38,137 bases of DNA. Source: JAHHLP01 sp041609895. GTDB lineage: Bacteria; Bacteroidota; Rhodothermia; Rhodothermales; JABDKH01. Positions within the stretch are counted from its first letter, which is position 1; every line of letters begins with the position of its first letter. The stretch covers positions 1-38,137 of the forward strand of contig JBFIPX010000010.1 in assembly GCA_041609895.1 (NCBI GenBank). Reading direction: 5' to 3'. The notes below the pieces were generated by a model that saw only the letters and a list, made by a program, of their open reading frames with translations, was not told the origin of the DNA and made no database searches. The translations under genes were made by a program, and so were the position numbers. Shown one piece after another: positions 25,655 through 35,086 of this stretch.

Positions 25655-26338
25655 TCATAAAGTAGCCGGATCGACTTCGACAAGCTGACCCTTCATGAAG
25701 GCGAGCGTCCGGGCCGGATACGTCTTGACGAGCCGATAATCGTGCGTCGCCATGAACAGCGTCATACCCTGGCGATGCAGGCTGATGAGGAGCTTGAGCG
25801 TCTCGTCCGCGACGGCGGGGTCGAGATTTCCCGTCGGCTCATCAGCCAGCAGTACCCACGGCTCGTTCGCTATCGCACGCGCGATCACGACTCGCTGTTG
25901 CTCCCCACCGGAGAGTTCATGCGGGTACCGCCGCCGCTTGTGGCTCAATCCAACCCTTGAAAGAACCTGCAGAACGCGGTTTTTTACACGCGCTCCGCCC
26001 TTCCCGGTAGCGTACATCGCGAATGCTACGTTGTCGAAAACATTGCGATCCGGTAGTAGCTGAAAGTCCTGAAAGACGACGCCGAACGACCGACGAAGGA
26101 ACGGAATCTCTTTGGGCTTGATTGTGTCGCTGCGATAATCTCCGACCCGGGTGTAGCCACCCTTTGGTATCATGTCCATGTAGAGGAGCCGCAGAAGTGT
26201 GGTCTTGCCGCTACCGGTTGGCCCGATCAAATAGACCATCTCGCCGCGGGCAATCTTCACGGACAGATTAGAGAAGACCGTCCTCTCACCGCCTTGGGGA
26301 AGCGGATAGGACACGGTGACATTCTTGAACTCGATCAC
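25655..26338 (-). CDS. ftsE: Cell-division ABC ATPase FtsE
   Basis: FtsE partners with the membrane protein FtsX to activate cell-wall hydrolases at the division site. The 227-residue ATPase has Walker A GPTGSGKT (39-46), signature LSGGEQQR (142-149), Walker B VLLADEPTGNLD (162-173) and switch His199. The segments LLRLLYMDMIPKGG and GVVFQDFQLLPDRNVFDNVAF are typical of FtsE rather than of LolD-like exporters. No ftsX is adjacent: upstream is a methyltransferase (90-bp gap) and downstream the AGCS gene. Separation from ftsX is common in Bacteroidota-type genomes, but another lipoprotein-release type ATPase cannot be fully ruled out. Confidence 0.85.
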   Translation of the reverse strand: MIEFKNVTVSYPLPQGGERTVFSNLSVKIARGEMVYLIGPTGSGKTTLLRLLYMDMIPKGGYTRVGDYRSDTIKPKEIPFLRRSFGVVFQDFQLLPDRNVFDNVAFAMYATGKGGARVKNRVLQVLSRVGLSHKRRRYPHELSGGEQQRVVIARAIANEPWVLLADEPTGNLDPAVADETLKLLISLHRQGMTLFMATHDYRLVKTYPARTLAFMKGQLVEVDPATL

Positions 26339-26428
26339 GGCGCTGGGGGAACTAACGGTTCGGTGGGAATAAAGGCACCTCCCTCATAGATCGAACAAAC
26401 TTCGCTGTTTCATAAGCAAAAAGCGAAT

Positions 26429-27202
26429 TCAGCAAGGTCTGACCACCCATTGAATACGCTCCGATTGTTCGTTCGCGGGCTGTCGCGTGAAGTCCTCAAA
26501 TGCCGCAACAATCTCGAAGCCACTGCTCTGCACATAGCGGGTCATATCGTTCAGCGAATAGGCACGCTGGACATGATGCTCACGGTACGCTTCGCCATCG
26601 ATCATAAGGTCAAAAGTGGTATGATGCAGCCCGGTCGCCGCATCGTATCGACTTTGCCGAACGTAGGAGGCCAGTTCTTCCGTTCCCTTGTCTTCAAAAA
26701 AGTCGGCGTTGTTAACCGAGTTAGCAGGCGTACTCTGATCAAAAATCAAACATCCTCCTGTACGGATGAGAGATCGTATTCCTTGCAGTGCGGACGCGAC
26801 ATCGGCTGGCTTTGTCAAATAGTTGATGCCATCGTACAACAGGAGTACCAGGTCGTAGTCGGACTTGCTCGCAGGGTCAACAGCCGTGAAATCGAGGACC
26901 TCAAACTCGACTCTGGAGGTAAACAGAGCCGACTTCTCCCGAGCCACGCGCACCATCGAAGGGGACCCGTCAGTCGCGCGGTATCTGCTGCTCACCATGT
27001 CGGCAAACTCGAACGCGAAGCTGCCGGTGCCGCATCCAAGCTCCAGTATGTCGTCAGGCTCTCCCACATAGTCTATCACGATACCATATATGTATTCCGC
27101 CCATTCCCTGTAATCGACATGGTCCATGACGAGATCGTAAACGGACGCAAGGGCAACGTAGGGCGCGACGCCGCCCGCCGAATCGTTGATCGATGGAATC
27201 AA
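26429..27202 (-). CDS. Class I SAM-dependent methyltransferase
   Basis: This 257-residue Rossmann-fold methyltransferase has the SAM-binding motif DDILELGCGTGSFAFEFA (about 50-67), an acidic second-strand position (RATDGSPSMV), and LVLLLYDGINYLTKP as motif IV. The C-terminal part (YREHHVQRAYSLNDMTRYVQSSGFEIV) resembles the small-molecule methyltransferase group. The substrate is unknown. It starts at a TTG (27202) that overlaps the pdxA stop as TTGA, a coupling arrangement equivalent to ATGA. No downstream start would keep the N-terminal YVALASVYDLVMD helix. Confidence 0.88.
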   Translation of the reverse strand: MIPSINDSAGGVAPYVALASVYDLVMDHVDYREWAEYIYGIVIDYVGEPDDILELGCGTGSFAFEFADMVSSRYRATDGSPSMVRVAREKSALFTSRVEFEVLDFTAVDPASKSDYDLVLLLYDGINYLTKPADVASALQGIRSLIRTGGCLIFDQSTPANSVNNADFFEDKGTEELASYVRQSRYDAATGLHHTTFDLMIDGEAYREHHVQRAYSLNDMTRYVQSSGFEIVAAFEDFTRQPANEQSERIQWVVRPC

Positions 27203-28239
27203 GCCGATGCCTCAGGCTGTCTGGAATCGACGCGTCGTCTTGCGACATCAAGAGCGACGTAGAGGGCCGTTCGGAAACTGTCCGGAGACGCTTTGCCTTG
27301 ACCCGCGATGTCGAACGCTGTGCCGTGGTCTGGCGAAGTGCGAACGATGGGCAATCCTGCCGTAAAATTGACCCCGGTATTGAACGTAAGTGTCTTGAAG
27401 GGGATCAGCCCCTGGTCGTGATACATGGCAAGGACCGCATCGACCGACAGGTACGAGCGGGATGCGAAGAATCCGTCGGCCGGGTACGGTCCGAGAACCG
27501 AGAAGCCCTCCTCGCAGGCAGCGCCGACGGCCGGCTTGATCGTCTCATTCTCTTCACGTCCCAACACGCCCCCCTCGCCGGCATGCGGGTTAAGGCCGAG
27601 TACTGCGATCTTTGGTCGGGGGACGCCAAAGTCGGTCACCAAACTGGACCCAATCACGCGGATCTTGTCCAGTATCGCTTCTTTTGTGACAAGTTTTGGT
27701 ACGTCCCAGATCGGCACGTGCCCCGTTACGAGGCCCACGCGGATCGAGTCTGAGACCATCATCATCGTGAAGCTGCTGGTTCCTGTCAGGTTTGCTATGA
27801 ACTCGGTATGGCCGGGCAGGTTAAAACCCGCGAGATTGATGGCCTCTTTCGACAGCGGCGCCGTAACCATTGCATCGGCCTCTCCATCTATACACAGCCG
27901 CACCGCCTTCTCAACCGACATCATGGCAAGGCGACCTGCGGTGGCCGTAATCTTGCCAAACTCCACGGAGGGTTGCTCGTTCGGAACCACGTCGAGGACG
28001 CAGATCCTGCCCGACTGGTCCGGATAGGCGGACACGGAAAGTTCTTTCAAGCCGAGGCGTGCCACGTGCTGCTCGATGACGGCAACCGAACCGGTCACCA
28101 CCGGATCCACGTACTTGCGTAGTCGCGCATCAGCAAGGGATTTGACCACGACTTCCGGTCCGATGCCGTTCGGATCACCCATGGAGATGACAACCCGCGG
28201 GCAGCTTCTCGGCGACTGTTCCTTATTTGCGGCGTCCAC
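27199..28239 (-). CDS. pdxA: 4-hydroxythreonine-4-phosphate dehydrogenase
   Basis: It oxidises 4-phosphohydroxy-L-threonine in the DXP-dependent route to pyridoxal phosphate. The 346-residue protein has MGDPNGIGPEV at the N-terminus, substrate loop LPGHTEFIA, and metal ligands His174 (TGHVP), His219 (NPHAGE) and His274 (MYHDQG). The start is GTG 28239 with a strong GGGAGG 5 nt upstream. It lies 24 bp after pepA and overlaps the methyltransferase start. PLP is the cofactor of alanine racemase, encoded nearby on the other strand; the proximity is suggestive only. Confidence 0.97.
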   Translation of the reverse strand: MDAANKEQSPRSCPRVVISMGDPNGIGPEVVVKSLADARLRKYVDPVVTGSVAVIEQHVARLGLKELSVSAYPDQSGRICVLDVVPNEQPSVEFGKITATAGRLAMMSVEKAVRLCIDGEADAMVTAPLSKEAINLAGFNLPGHTEFIANLTGTSSFTMMMVSDSIRVGLVTGHVPIWDVPKLVTKEAILDKIRVIGSSLVTDFGVPRPKIAVLGLNPHAGEGGVLGREENETIKPAVGAACEEGFSVLGPYPADGFFASRSYLSVDAVLAMYHDQGLIPFKTLTFNTGVNFTAGLPIVRTSPDHGTAFDIAGQGKASPDSFRTALYVALDVARRRVDSRQPEASA

Positions 28240-28263
28240 GGAATCCTCCCTCGTTGTCGGTGC

Positions 28264-29760
28264 CTACTTCTTTTGGTGCGCTGCGTAGTCTCGGAGAAAT
28301 TCAACGAGGAGCCGAACGCCGTAACCGGTTCCTCCGCTCGGGTTGTAGGTGCGGGCGCTTGTGAGGAAGGAAGGTCCGGCAATGTCGATGTGAATCCACG
28401 GATAGTCGGTAAACCGCTCGAGGAATTTCCCGGCGGTGATCGTACCGGCTTCCCTGCCCCCGATGTTCTTCACATCGGCCACGTCGCTCTTGAGCTGGTC
28501 CGCGTAGTGCGCGAAAAGCGGAAGAGGATAGACACGGTCGCCGCTGCGGTCGCCGGCTTCGACCATGGACTGAAGCCGGCCTTTGGATCCCTCTGTTTCG
28601 CTCGTCATCACGGCCGCTACGGATTTGCCAAGAGCTACAACGGCGGCCCCGGTCAACGTTGCGAGGTCAATGACAAGGACAGGGTTGTACGTCCTGGCAT
28701 AGGAAAGAGCGTCAGCAAGAATCATGCGTCCTTCGGCATCCGTGTTGAGCACCTCCACGGTCGCCCCCGAATGCATGCGGATCACGTCGCCCGGCACGTA
28801 GGCGTTCTCTCCCGGGCGGTTGTCGGTGGCTGGAATCATCCCCACGACGTACAGCGGGATTTCCAGGCGAGCGATGGCCTCCATCGCGCCCACAACCGCC
28901 GCCGCACCCGCCATGTCCGACTTCATGAACTCCATCGAGTCCTTCGTTGGCTTCAATGAAAGCCCGCCAGTATCGTACATCACGCCCTTGCCTACCAGTA
29001 CAATGGGCCGGGTGTTTGTTGCAGATTCCGGCTGCCATTCGAGGATGGTGAAGGTCGGTGGCTCCGTGGAGCCCAGATTGACCGCGAGAAGGCCTCCCAT
29101 CTTTTCCTCCTCGATCAACTCTTTGTCCCATACGGACGCGGTGTACCCATGCTTCTTCGCTTGTCTCTCAACCTCCCGCGCAAAGAGCGTCGGCGTCTTG
29201 TCGTTGGGCGACAAGTTGACGAGATCGCGCGCAGTGCACACTGCCTCCGAAACGATGCGGCCGCGCTCGGCGCCGCGTCGCGCCTGCTTGTCATTTGACG
29301 CGGCGTGAACTACGAGTCGCTGCACGTCGTGCGCGGACTCGTTCTCTTCGGTCTTGTAACGGTCAAATCGGTAGGCGCCGAGGATAAAACCTTCAACCAA
29401 AGCTTGGCTGGCACTCTCAACCGAGGCATCCGTCTCGGGCACGCTGATAGACGCCGTGTCCACCTTGTATCGTGTCGCCAGGGCGCAGCCATCCGCACCG
29501 ATCCTGCGAAGCGCCTCCAGATTCACCGCCTCCGTTGCACCGAGCCCAATAAAGGCAACGCGCTGGGCACGAAGCTGGGTCGGATAGACAACGAGCGATT
29601 CTCCAAGTCCGCCCGAGAAGTCCTGGGCGGCAACGGACCCCTGGGCGTCTTTGCCAACCACCGCTTCTACCACGGCATCGCGCTGCTCCTGCGGCACGGG
29701 CAGAATCAGAAAATCAACATCCAGTTCTTCAAGATCAATCGTTGTTACGGATACCTTCAT
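28264..29760 (-). CDS. pepA: Leucyl aminopeptidase, M17 family
   Basis: This cytosolic hexameric metallo-aminopeptidase removes N-terminal residues from peptides. The 498-residue protein has a macro-like N-terminal domain (1-160) and the M17 catalytic domain. The di-zinc site reads GKGVMYDTGGLSLKP (Lys258, Asp263, catalytic Lys270), MKSDMAGAAA (Asp282) and NTDAEGRMILADAL (Asp341, Glu343, Arg345). All are intact. Its ATG directly follows the nrnA stop (TAG-ATG) and pdxA starts 24 bp later, so these are one transcript. Confidence 0.97.
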   Translation of the reverse strand: MKVSVTTIDLEELDVDFLILPVPQEQRDAVVEAVVGKDAQGSVAAQDFSGGLGESLVVYPTQLRAQRVAFIGLGATEAVNLEALRRIGADGCALATRYKVDTASISVPETDASVESASQALVEGFILGAYRFDRYKTEENESAHDVQRLVVHAASNDKQARRGAERGRIVSEAVCTARDLVNLSPNDKTPTLFAREVERQAKKHGYTASVWDKELIEEEKMGGLLAVNLGSTEPPTFTILEWQPESATNTRPIVLVGKGVMYDTGGLSLKPTKDSMEFMKSDMAGAAAVVGAMEAIARLEIPLYVVGMIPATDNRPGENAYVPGDVIRMHSGATVEVLNTDAEGRMILADALSYARTYNPVLVIDLATLTGAAVVALGKSVAAVMTSETEGSKGRLQSMVEAGDRSGDRVYPLPLFAHYADQLKSDVADVKNIGGREAGTITAGKFLERFTDYPWIHIDIAGPSFLTSARTYNPSGGTGYGVRLLVEFLRDYAAHQKK

Positions 29761-30834
29761 CTATGATGAATCCTTGTCTTTCATTGCAAGTAGTGAGTTG
29801 AGATAGGTTGCATCCTCGGGCGATAGCGCGTCGGCTTCGCCTCGGTCTGCATCGTCACCTAGGTACTTTCCAGCTACGGCCAGCACCTTCTTCACGGCCG
29901 AGTCCGCCGGTTCCTTCAGGAATGCGCCCGCGGCCTTCCGATGTCCTCCCCCACCAAACGACTGCGCCCAACGGTGCACCTCGGCATCTCCCTGGGCGCG
30001 AAAACTGACCTTGGTTCCAGCTTCAATCTCAAAGAAGAGCAGCGCAACCTCAACGGAGTCGATCGTCAACAAGTAATTCACGAGGCCCTCCGTATCGTCG
30101 CGGTCTGCGCCGGTCTCGTCGAGCATGCGTCCGGTAATCGTCATCAGGCCAAGCCGATCGTCAAATCGTAGCGAGACTGTCGCGAGTGCTGCAGACAAAA
30201 GCCGGAGACCCGCCATTGTCCGCGAATCATACAGTTTGCGGTGGATGAGCTCCGGGTCCAGCTTACCATGCTCAATCAGATCGGCGATAATCCGATGCAC
30301 CGTGGCAGACACGTTGCTGTAGCGGAAGGATCCGGTATCGGTCATGATCGCAACGTACAGCGCCGTAGCGAGGTCGTGGTCGATGAGGTGCAGGCCGCGA
30401 TCCGTGATGAGCTCGAAGATGAGCTCACCCGTCGACGATGCCGATTCCCTCACGTACCGATGATCGAACCAGTTCTCGCCGTCGGGATGATGGTCGATCA
30501 GCATTTTCTCCGCGCCGGAGTGCCGAACCGGCTCCCCCAATGACCCCAATCTATCCTCTACGTTCGTATCCACGACGACAATCAGGTCCGCTGACGCAAT
30601 GAACTCCCGCTGCGCGATGCTGCCATCATAAATCTGAACCCGACCGCTCTCGGGAAGCCAATCAAGGTTGCGGGCCGGCGGGTCCGCACTGATCAGCAAC
30701 ACTTCCTTGCCCAGCTTGGAAAGCATAAGCCCCAACGCCAACTGGGAACCGATCGCATCGCCATCGGGCCGCGTGTGGGTCGTGACCACAAACCGATTGT
30801 TGCGATCGATGATTGAATTGATGTGGGTCGGCAT
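29761..30834 (-). CDS. nrnA: Bifunctional oligoribonuclease / pAp phosphatase NrnA (DHH family)
   Basis: It degrades short RNA oligonucleotides and dephosphorylates 3'-phosphoadenosine 5'-phosphate. ATG 30834 gives 357 residues; a TTG at 30867 is the alternative and neither has a clear ribosome site. The DHH domain shows HTRPDGDAIGS (20-30, Asp24/Asp26), VVVDT (Asp89), and IDHHPDG (Asp114-His115-His116). The C-terminal DHHA1 domain has SFGGGGHRKAAGAFL for substrate binding. It is tightly coupled to pepA downstream and 108 bp from ddl upstream. Confidence 0.93.
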   Translation of the reverse strand: MPTHINSIIDRNNRFVVTTHTRPDGDAIGSQLALGLMLSKLGKEVLLISADPPARNLDWLPESGRVQIYDGSIAQREFIASADLIVVVDTNVEDRLGSLGEPVRHSGAEKMLIDHHPDGENWFDHRYVRESASSTGELIFELITDRGLHLIDHDLATALYVAIMTDTGSFRYSNVSATVHRIIADLIEHGKLDPELIHRKLYDSRTMAGLRLLSAALATVSLRFDDRLGLMTITGRMLDETGADRDDTEGLVNYLLTIDSVEVALLFFEIEAGTKVSFRAQGDAEVHRWAQSFGGGGHRKAAGAFLKEPADSAVKKVLAVAGKYLGDDADRGEADALSPEDATYLNSLLAMKDKDSS

Positions 30835-30942
30835 CCGGCTGTGGGTTGTGGGGTAATTAATAATCAACGCGCCGATTTCTTATAAAGGTCCGGCCCGTTT
30901 GTGCGGAATAAATGACTTCGAAAGCTGGGCAGTAACTTCCGC

Positions 30943-32193
30943 TCAGTTGGACTTAGAGCCTTTGAGGCCGCGCAGGCTCTTTTCGGAAAGCAGATTGACG
31001 TCGTACGAGCGAACCCTCGCCGCGCCAGACCGATGGCGCTCCAGACCTATCTCAATCAACTCCGATACCAATGACGGAAAGTCCACCCCGGCGGGGTCCC
31101 AAAGGTAGAATGAGAAAGACCCGGGAATGGTGTTGATCTCATTGAAAAACACGGCGTCTGCCTCCTTATCGATCATGAAATCGATACGCGCCACACCGGA
31201 ACATTCGAACAGCTGAAATACTCGCTTGGCAAGGTTCCTAATCTCCGTCTCGCGTGCAGGGTCAAGCGGAGCAGGTATGATTCGATCCAGTGACGCCATG
31301 CCAGCCGGCACTTCTGACGCCGCCTTGGAAGGCGTCGTGCCTTTGGACCCGCCTTCCTGCGAACGCTGGTACTTATCTGCGAACGTGAGCAGCTCGCTGT
31401 CGCCTCCGCGAACTGGCTGCTCGAGGACGCTAACCCTTGCAGATGAAGACGACCCAAGCACGGAGCAGTTGATCTCCGTTAGCTTTTCCACGGCCCGCTC
31501 GACGACTACCTTCGAGTCAAATCGGAATGCCTCCTCGACGGTCCTGTCAAGCTCCTGTCGATCGGATGCGATCGCGATTCCGATCGACGACCCGAGACGT
31601 GCCGGCTTGATAATAACCGGAAAGCCTATTTTCGACTCGATTCGATCGAGCTGCTGCTCTTCCGATCCGGCCCATTCCCACTCGTAGAAAGAAACGTATT
31701 CGACCACGGGGACGCCGGCTGCTTCGCAGAGTTGCTTGGAAACAACCTTGTCCATCCCAATGGCTGACGCAAGCACACCGCTGCCGGTGTACGCCACACC
31801 CATAGACTCACAGAGGCCTTGAACCCCTCCATCCTCGCCTGAACCTCCGTGGAAGGCGAGAAACAGGATATCTACTGTAATCGGCTCAGGCTTTCCGCGG
31901 AACAGACCGCGGGGTACGTCCGGCAGCAAGTTCAATCGGCCGAAGGCACCTGGGGCGAAAGAGACCGGCGAAGCCTCCTCCCTCAACGAAGCAAGGTCCG
32001 AATAGGCATCTAGATCGAAGAGGACATCGCCGGTAAACCATCGGCCATCCTTTCCGACGTAAACAGGCACCGGGTTGTACCGGCTACGATCCATCGCCGC
32101 GAGCACCTGATGCGCGGAGATGATGGACACCTCGTGCTCCGGTGATACGCCTCCAAAGGCGACGGCGACTGTCTTTTGATCCGTCTGAGACAC
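30943..32193 (-). CDS. ddl: D-alanine--D-alanine ligase
   Basis: This ATP-grasp enzyme makes the D-Ala-D-Ala end of the peptidoglycan stem peptide. The 416-residue protein has AFGGVSPEHEVSIISAHQV at the N-terminus, FHGGSGEDGGVQGLCE, the ATP-binding VIIKPARLGSSIGI, and the metal/substrate site FFNEINTIPGSFSFYLW near the C-terminus. It is longer than the E. coli enzymes (about 306-364), mainly through a 25-30 residue Ser/Gly/Lys-rich insertion (SQEGGSKGTTPSKAASEVPAG). The start is GTG 32193, 9 bp after the pyrC stop, with GGAGG inside the end of pyrC. alr, which supplies D-alanine, is divergent just beyond pyrC. Confidence 0.96.
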   Translation of the reverse strand: MSQTDQKTVAVAFGGVSPEHEVSIISAHQVLAAMDRSRYNPVPVYVGKDGRWFTGDVLFDLDAYSDLASLREEASPVSFAPGAFGRLNLLPDVPRGLFRGKPEPITVDILFLAFHGGSGEDGGVQGLCESMGVAYTGSGVLASAIGMDKVVSKQLCEAAGVPVVEYVSFYEWEWAGSEEQQLDRIESKIGFPVIIKPARLGSSIGIAIASDRQELDRTVEEAFRFDSKVVVERAVEKLTEINCSVLGSSSSARVSVLEQPVRGGDSELLTFADKYQRSQEGGSKGTTPSKAASEVPAGMASLDRIIPAPLDPARETEIRNLAKRVFQLFECSGVARIDFMIDKEADAVFFNEINTIPGSFSFYLWDPAGVDFPSLVSELIEIGLERHRSGAARVRSYDVNLLSEKSLRGLKGSKSN

Positions 32194-32202
32194 GATCGCG
32201 GT

Positions 32203-33498
32203 CTACACCTCCGCCTCTACGAAATATCCGCGATTGTACACGGCCCACGCCCTGCCGACCATTTCACGCCCGATGAATGGAGTGTTCCTACTCTTCGACC
32301 TGATGTGCCGCGCTTCAAACGTCCAGCGCGTGGTTGCGTCGAAGATGGTGAGATTCGCGGCAGCCCCCTGCTTGATAACTGGTACGTCCAGGTTGAGTAT
32401 GGTTCGAGGCGAGACGCAAAGTTTGTAGACAGCCTCCTCCAACGACAGAACGCCGGCGTCCACAACCTCGCGACCCGTAACACCCCAAGCCGTCTCGAGC
32501 CCGATTATTCCGAACGGAGCCGCAGCAAACTCGACTTCCTTCTCGAAGGAGGCGTGAGGCGCATGGTCGGTGCAGATCGCATCAATCGTTCCGTCCTTCA
32601 AGCCGTCCTTCATGGCATCGACGTCGGCTTGTGTGCGCAACGGCGGGTGCATCTTGGTGTTTGTCGAAAAGCTGGTACGCTCCACTTCCTCGTCCGTCAT
32701 GGCGAAATGGTGTGTGCACACCTCGGCGGTAATATTGATTCCGTCCTCTTTCGCGCGGCGGACCAGTTCCACACCATCCGCGGTCGAGATGTGGGCAACG
32801 TGAATGGCGCCTCCGGTGAAGCCGGCAATTAGTATGTCCCGAGCGATCATCACCTCTTCAGCAAGCCCAGGAATTCCCGGCAAACCAAGCCGCGTCGAAA
32901 CGGCTCCCTCGTGCATCTGGCCATGAGGGTTGAGCCCGAGGTCTTCCATGTGATTGATGATGGGCATCTCGAGCATGGAGCTGTATTCCAGAGCACGCCG
33001 CATCAGTCCTGCGTCCTGCACCGGGGAGCCGTCGTCACTGAATGCAACCGCTCCGCCGTCTGCCAGATCGCCCATCTCCGCGAGCTCCTTTCCCTCGCGG
33101 CGCTTCGACACGCACGCGATCGGATACACGTCGACGGCCGTCTTCTCTGCGCGCTCGATTACGAACTCGACCACGTCGCGCGTGTGGATGGGTGGATCCG
33201 TGTTGGGCATGCAGGCTACCGCAGTGAACCCGCCGAACGCAGCCGCAGAACAACCCGTCTCGATCGTCTCCTTGTATTCGAAACCGGGCTCTCTCAGATG
33301 GACGTGCATATCCATCCAGCCCGGTGAGATAAACCGATCGCTGCAATCGTAGATCGGTATATCTGCTTCGAGGGCCGGTCCGATTCGCGCGATGCGACCG
33401 TCGCGAATTTCGATATCGAGTCGTTCCTTACGGCCCGCAGCGGGATCCAGAACGTCTCCGCCCTTCAAAAGCATGTCCGGTTTTGGACTCATGATCAT
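32203..33498 (-). CDS. pyrC: Dihydroorotase
   Basis: It cyclises carbamoyl aspartate to dihydroorotate in de novo pyrimidine synthesis. The 431-residue length and sequence fit the class I (bacterial long-form) enzyme: PGWMDMHVHLREPG (His65, His67), VACMPNTDPP, INHMED, HVAHIST, and ICTDHAPH for the zinc-binding Asp/His set. Two ATGs, at 33498 and 33492, are possible; GAGAG is better spaced from the second. It heads the long minus-strand run that continues into ddl after 9 bp. Confidence 0.96.
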   Translation of the reverse strand: MIMSPKPDMLLKGGDVLDPAAGRKERLDIEIRDGRIARIGPALEADIPIYDCSDRFISPGWMDMHVHLREPGFEYKETIETGCSAAAFGGFTAVACMPNTDPPIHTRDVVEFVIERAEKTAVDVYPIACVSKRREGKELAEMGDLADGGAVAFSDDGSPVQDAGLMRRALEYSSMLEMPIINHMEDLGLNPHGQMHEGAVSTRLGLPGIPGLAEEVMIARDILIAGFTGGAIHVAHISTADGVELVRRAKEDGINITAEVCTHHFAMTDEEVERTSFSTNTKMHPPLRTQADVDAMKDGLKDGTIDAICTDHAPHASFEKEVEFAAAPFGIIGLETAWGVTGREVVDAGVLSLEEAVYKLCVSPRTILNLDVPVIKQGAAANLTIFDATTRWTFEARHIRSKSRNTPFIGREMVGRAWAVYNRGYFVEAEV

Positions 33499-33723
33499 CT
33501 CTCGCAGCCGGTTCGCCCTTGGCGCCGACTGCCATGCGGCGCCCGTTACGATTCTGAATTTAATCTACCCCGATGCTGTGACCCGGTCCGGCCTCCTTGG
33601 ATTGTTCTTTATGAATTCAGACGACGTTAGCGATTAGCGCTTGCGTTACCACGACTTATTTTAGCGTCCAGTAGCGTGCTTCACCGATATTGCCGGCCTG
33701 CAAAGACCAAGATTAGTCGCCTC

Positions 33724-34845
33724 ATGGATCTGGAAGCTCTGATGTTCTCGCACGCCGAAGCCCACGTAGAGATGGGGCGGATACGGTCCAACCTGGAAGC
33801 CATGCGTCGGCACGCGGGCAATCGTGCCGTTATGGCGGTCGTGAAGGCCAACGCATACGGGCACGGTTCCATTGAGGTCGCAAGGATGCTGGAGTCGGAG
33901 GAGGTTGCGTACCTCGCCGTGGCTCAGCTATCTGAGGCTCTAGAGCTTCGCCGGGCTGGAATAACAAGCCGAATCGTGGTCTTTGGCGTACCGCTACACG
34001 AGGAGATCAGCGTCTTCGCCGAGCACGAAATCGATTTGGTGGTCGCATCGTCCGACATGATTCATCAGCTCGCGAACTGGCCTGCCTCCCAAAAGCTGCA
34101 CGTTCATCTCAAAGCCGACACCGGTATGCATCGACTCGGCCTCTCACCGCAATCCGTGCCGGATGCTGTCGCTTTTCTTCGGGCTCAGGACGGAATCCAT
34201 TTGGCAGGACTATGGACCCACATGGCATCAAGCGACGAAGCAGACAACGACTTCACAGCCCACCAGATGAGGAGCTTTGAGCAATTGGTCCATGCGTTCG
34301 CATCAGACTTCGACCACGTCCACGCAGCCGCCAGCAGCGGCGTCTGGAATTTTCGCGATATCCTGATGTCTCCGCAGAACTCGATCGTTCGTCTCGGAAT
34401 AAGCCTGTACGGATATCTGGAAGACGACGAGACGTCGCGATCTGCGGGGCTGCAGCCTGCGCTCACATTCAAATCGCGAGTTGCACAGGTACGGACGGTC
34501 TCGGCAGGCGAGGGTGTCTCGTACAATCATACGTGGACGGCGACGGAAGACACGCGCGTGGCCACTGTGGCCGCCGGCTATGCTGACGGCTACTCTCGAA
34601 TACTCTCCAATCGTGCGACCGTCGGCGTCGGTGGCAAGCTCTATCCGGTCGTCGGCACCGTTTGCATGGACATGTTCATGATCGCGTTGGGCCATCCAGG
34701 CAGCGACCCCGATGTCACGGAAGAGGATGAGGTGGTACTTTTTGGTGACGGAGGACCATCCGCATTCGACGTGGCCGACTGGTCGAGCACGATTGTCTAT
34801 GAGGTCTGCACGAACATCGCCGCACGGGTTCGGCGCACGTATTGA
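33724..34845 (+). CDS. alr: Alanine racemase
   Basis: This PLP enzyme converts L- to D-alanine for peptidoglycan. The frame is open from a GTG at 33676. ATG 33724 (373 aa) is chosen as the first ATG, and ATG 33742, with GGAAG about 5 nt upstream, is also plausible. The PLP lysine lies in VMAVVKANAYGHG (Lys41 from ATG 33724). HLKADTGMHRLG, RLGISLYGY, the second-base region VSYNHTWTATED and VGTVCMDMFM are all present. It is divergent from pyrC, with about 225 bp of intergenic DNA that should hold both promoters. Its product feeds Ddl. Confidence 0.96.
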   Translation: MDLEALMFSHAEAHVEMGRIRSNLEAMRRHAGNRAVMAVVKANAYGHGSIEVARMLESEEVAYLAVAQLSEALELRRAGITSRIVVFGVPLHEEISVFAEHEIDLVVASSDMIHQLANWPASQKLHVHLKADTGMHRLGLSPQSVPDAVAFLRAQDGIHLAGLWTHMASSDEADNDFTAHQMRSFEQLVHAFASDFDHVHAAASSGVWNFRDILMSPQNSIVRLGISLYGYLEDDETSRSAGLQPALTFKSRVAQVRTVSAGEGVSYNHTWTATEDTRVATVAAGYADGYSRILSNRATVGVGGKLYPVVGTVCMDMFMIALGHPGSDPDVTEEDEVVLFGDGGPSAFDVADWSSTIVYEVCTNIAARVRRTY

Positions 34846-35010
34846 CCCCGGACGTGGCTGCCGGATTTAGTATCCGCGAGCGATTACCTCCGCGCCTACG
34901 CCACAGGATCTGAATCGACTCCCTCAGTATCGGTTCACCGAGCCTATCTCGGGCATTCGCCGGCGCGGATCGACGGCTCAAAAAAATGAAGAAGATGCAA
35001 ACGAGTCACA

Positions 35011-35020
35011 TTATATTTAT
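35011..35020 (+). promoter_or_regulatory. AT-rich candidate promoter of the two-component genes
   Basis: TTATATTTAT lies about 70 bp upstream of the response regulator ATG. It contains TATATT and a 7/8 match to TAnnTTTG, in an otherwise GC-rich 241-bp gap (34846-35086) that holds no visible gene. No convincing upstream element was found. Confidence 0.25.
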
Positions 35021-35086
35021 CCTTCTATCGCTGGGGCACAACTGAGACCTCGCGCGCAACCGTAAACACATACCAGCACCCGAATA

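Noticed and set aside
26450..27262. A 270-codon plus-strand open frame opposite the methyltransferase.
   Set aside because: The minus-strand frame has a clear SAM-binding motif and fits the operon; the plus frame has no recognisable features.
28273..28959. A 228-codon plus-strand open frame opposite pepA.
   Set aside because: pepA is unambiguous, with all metal ligands present; this is a shadow frame.
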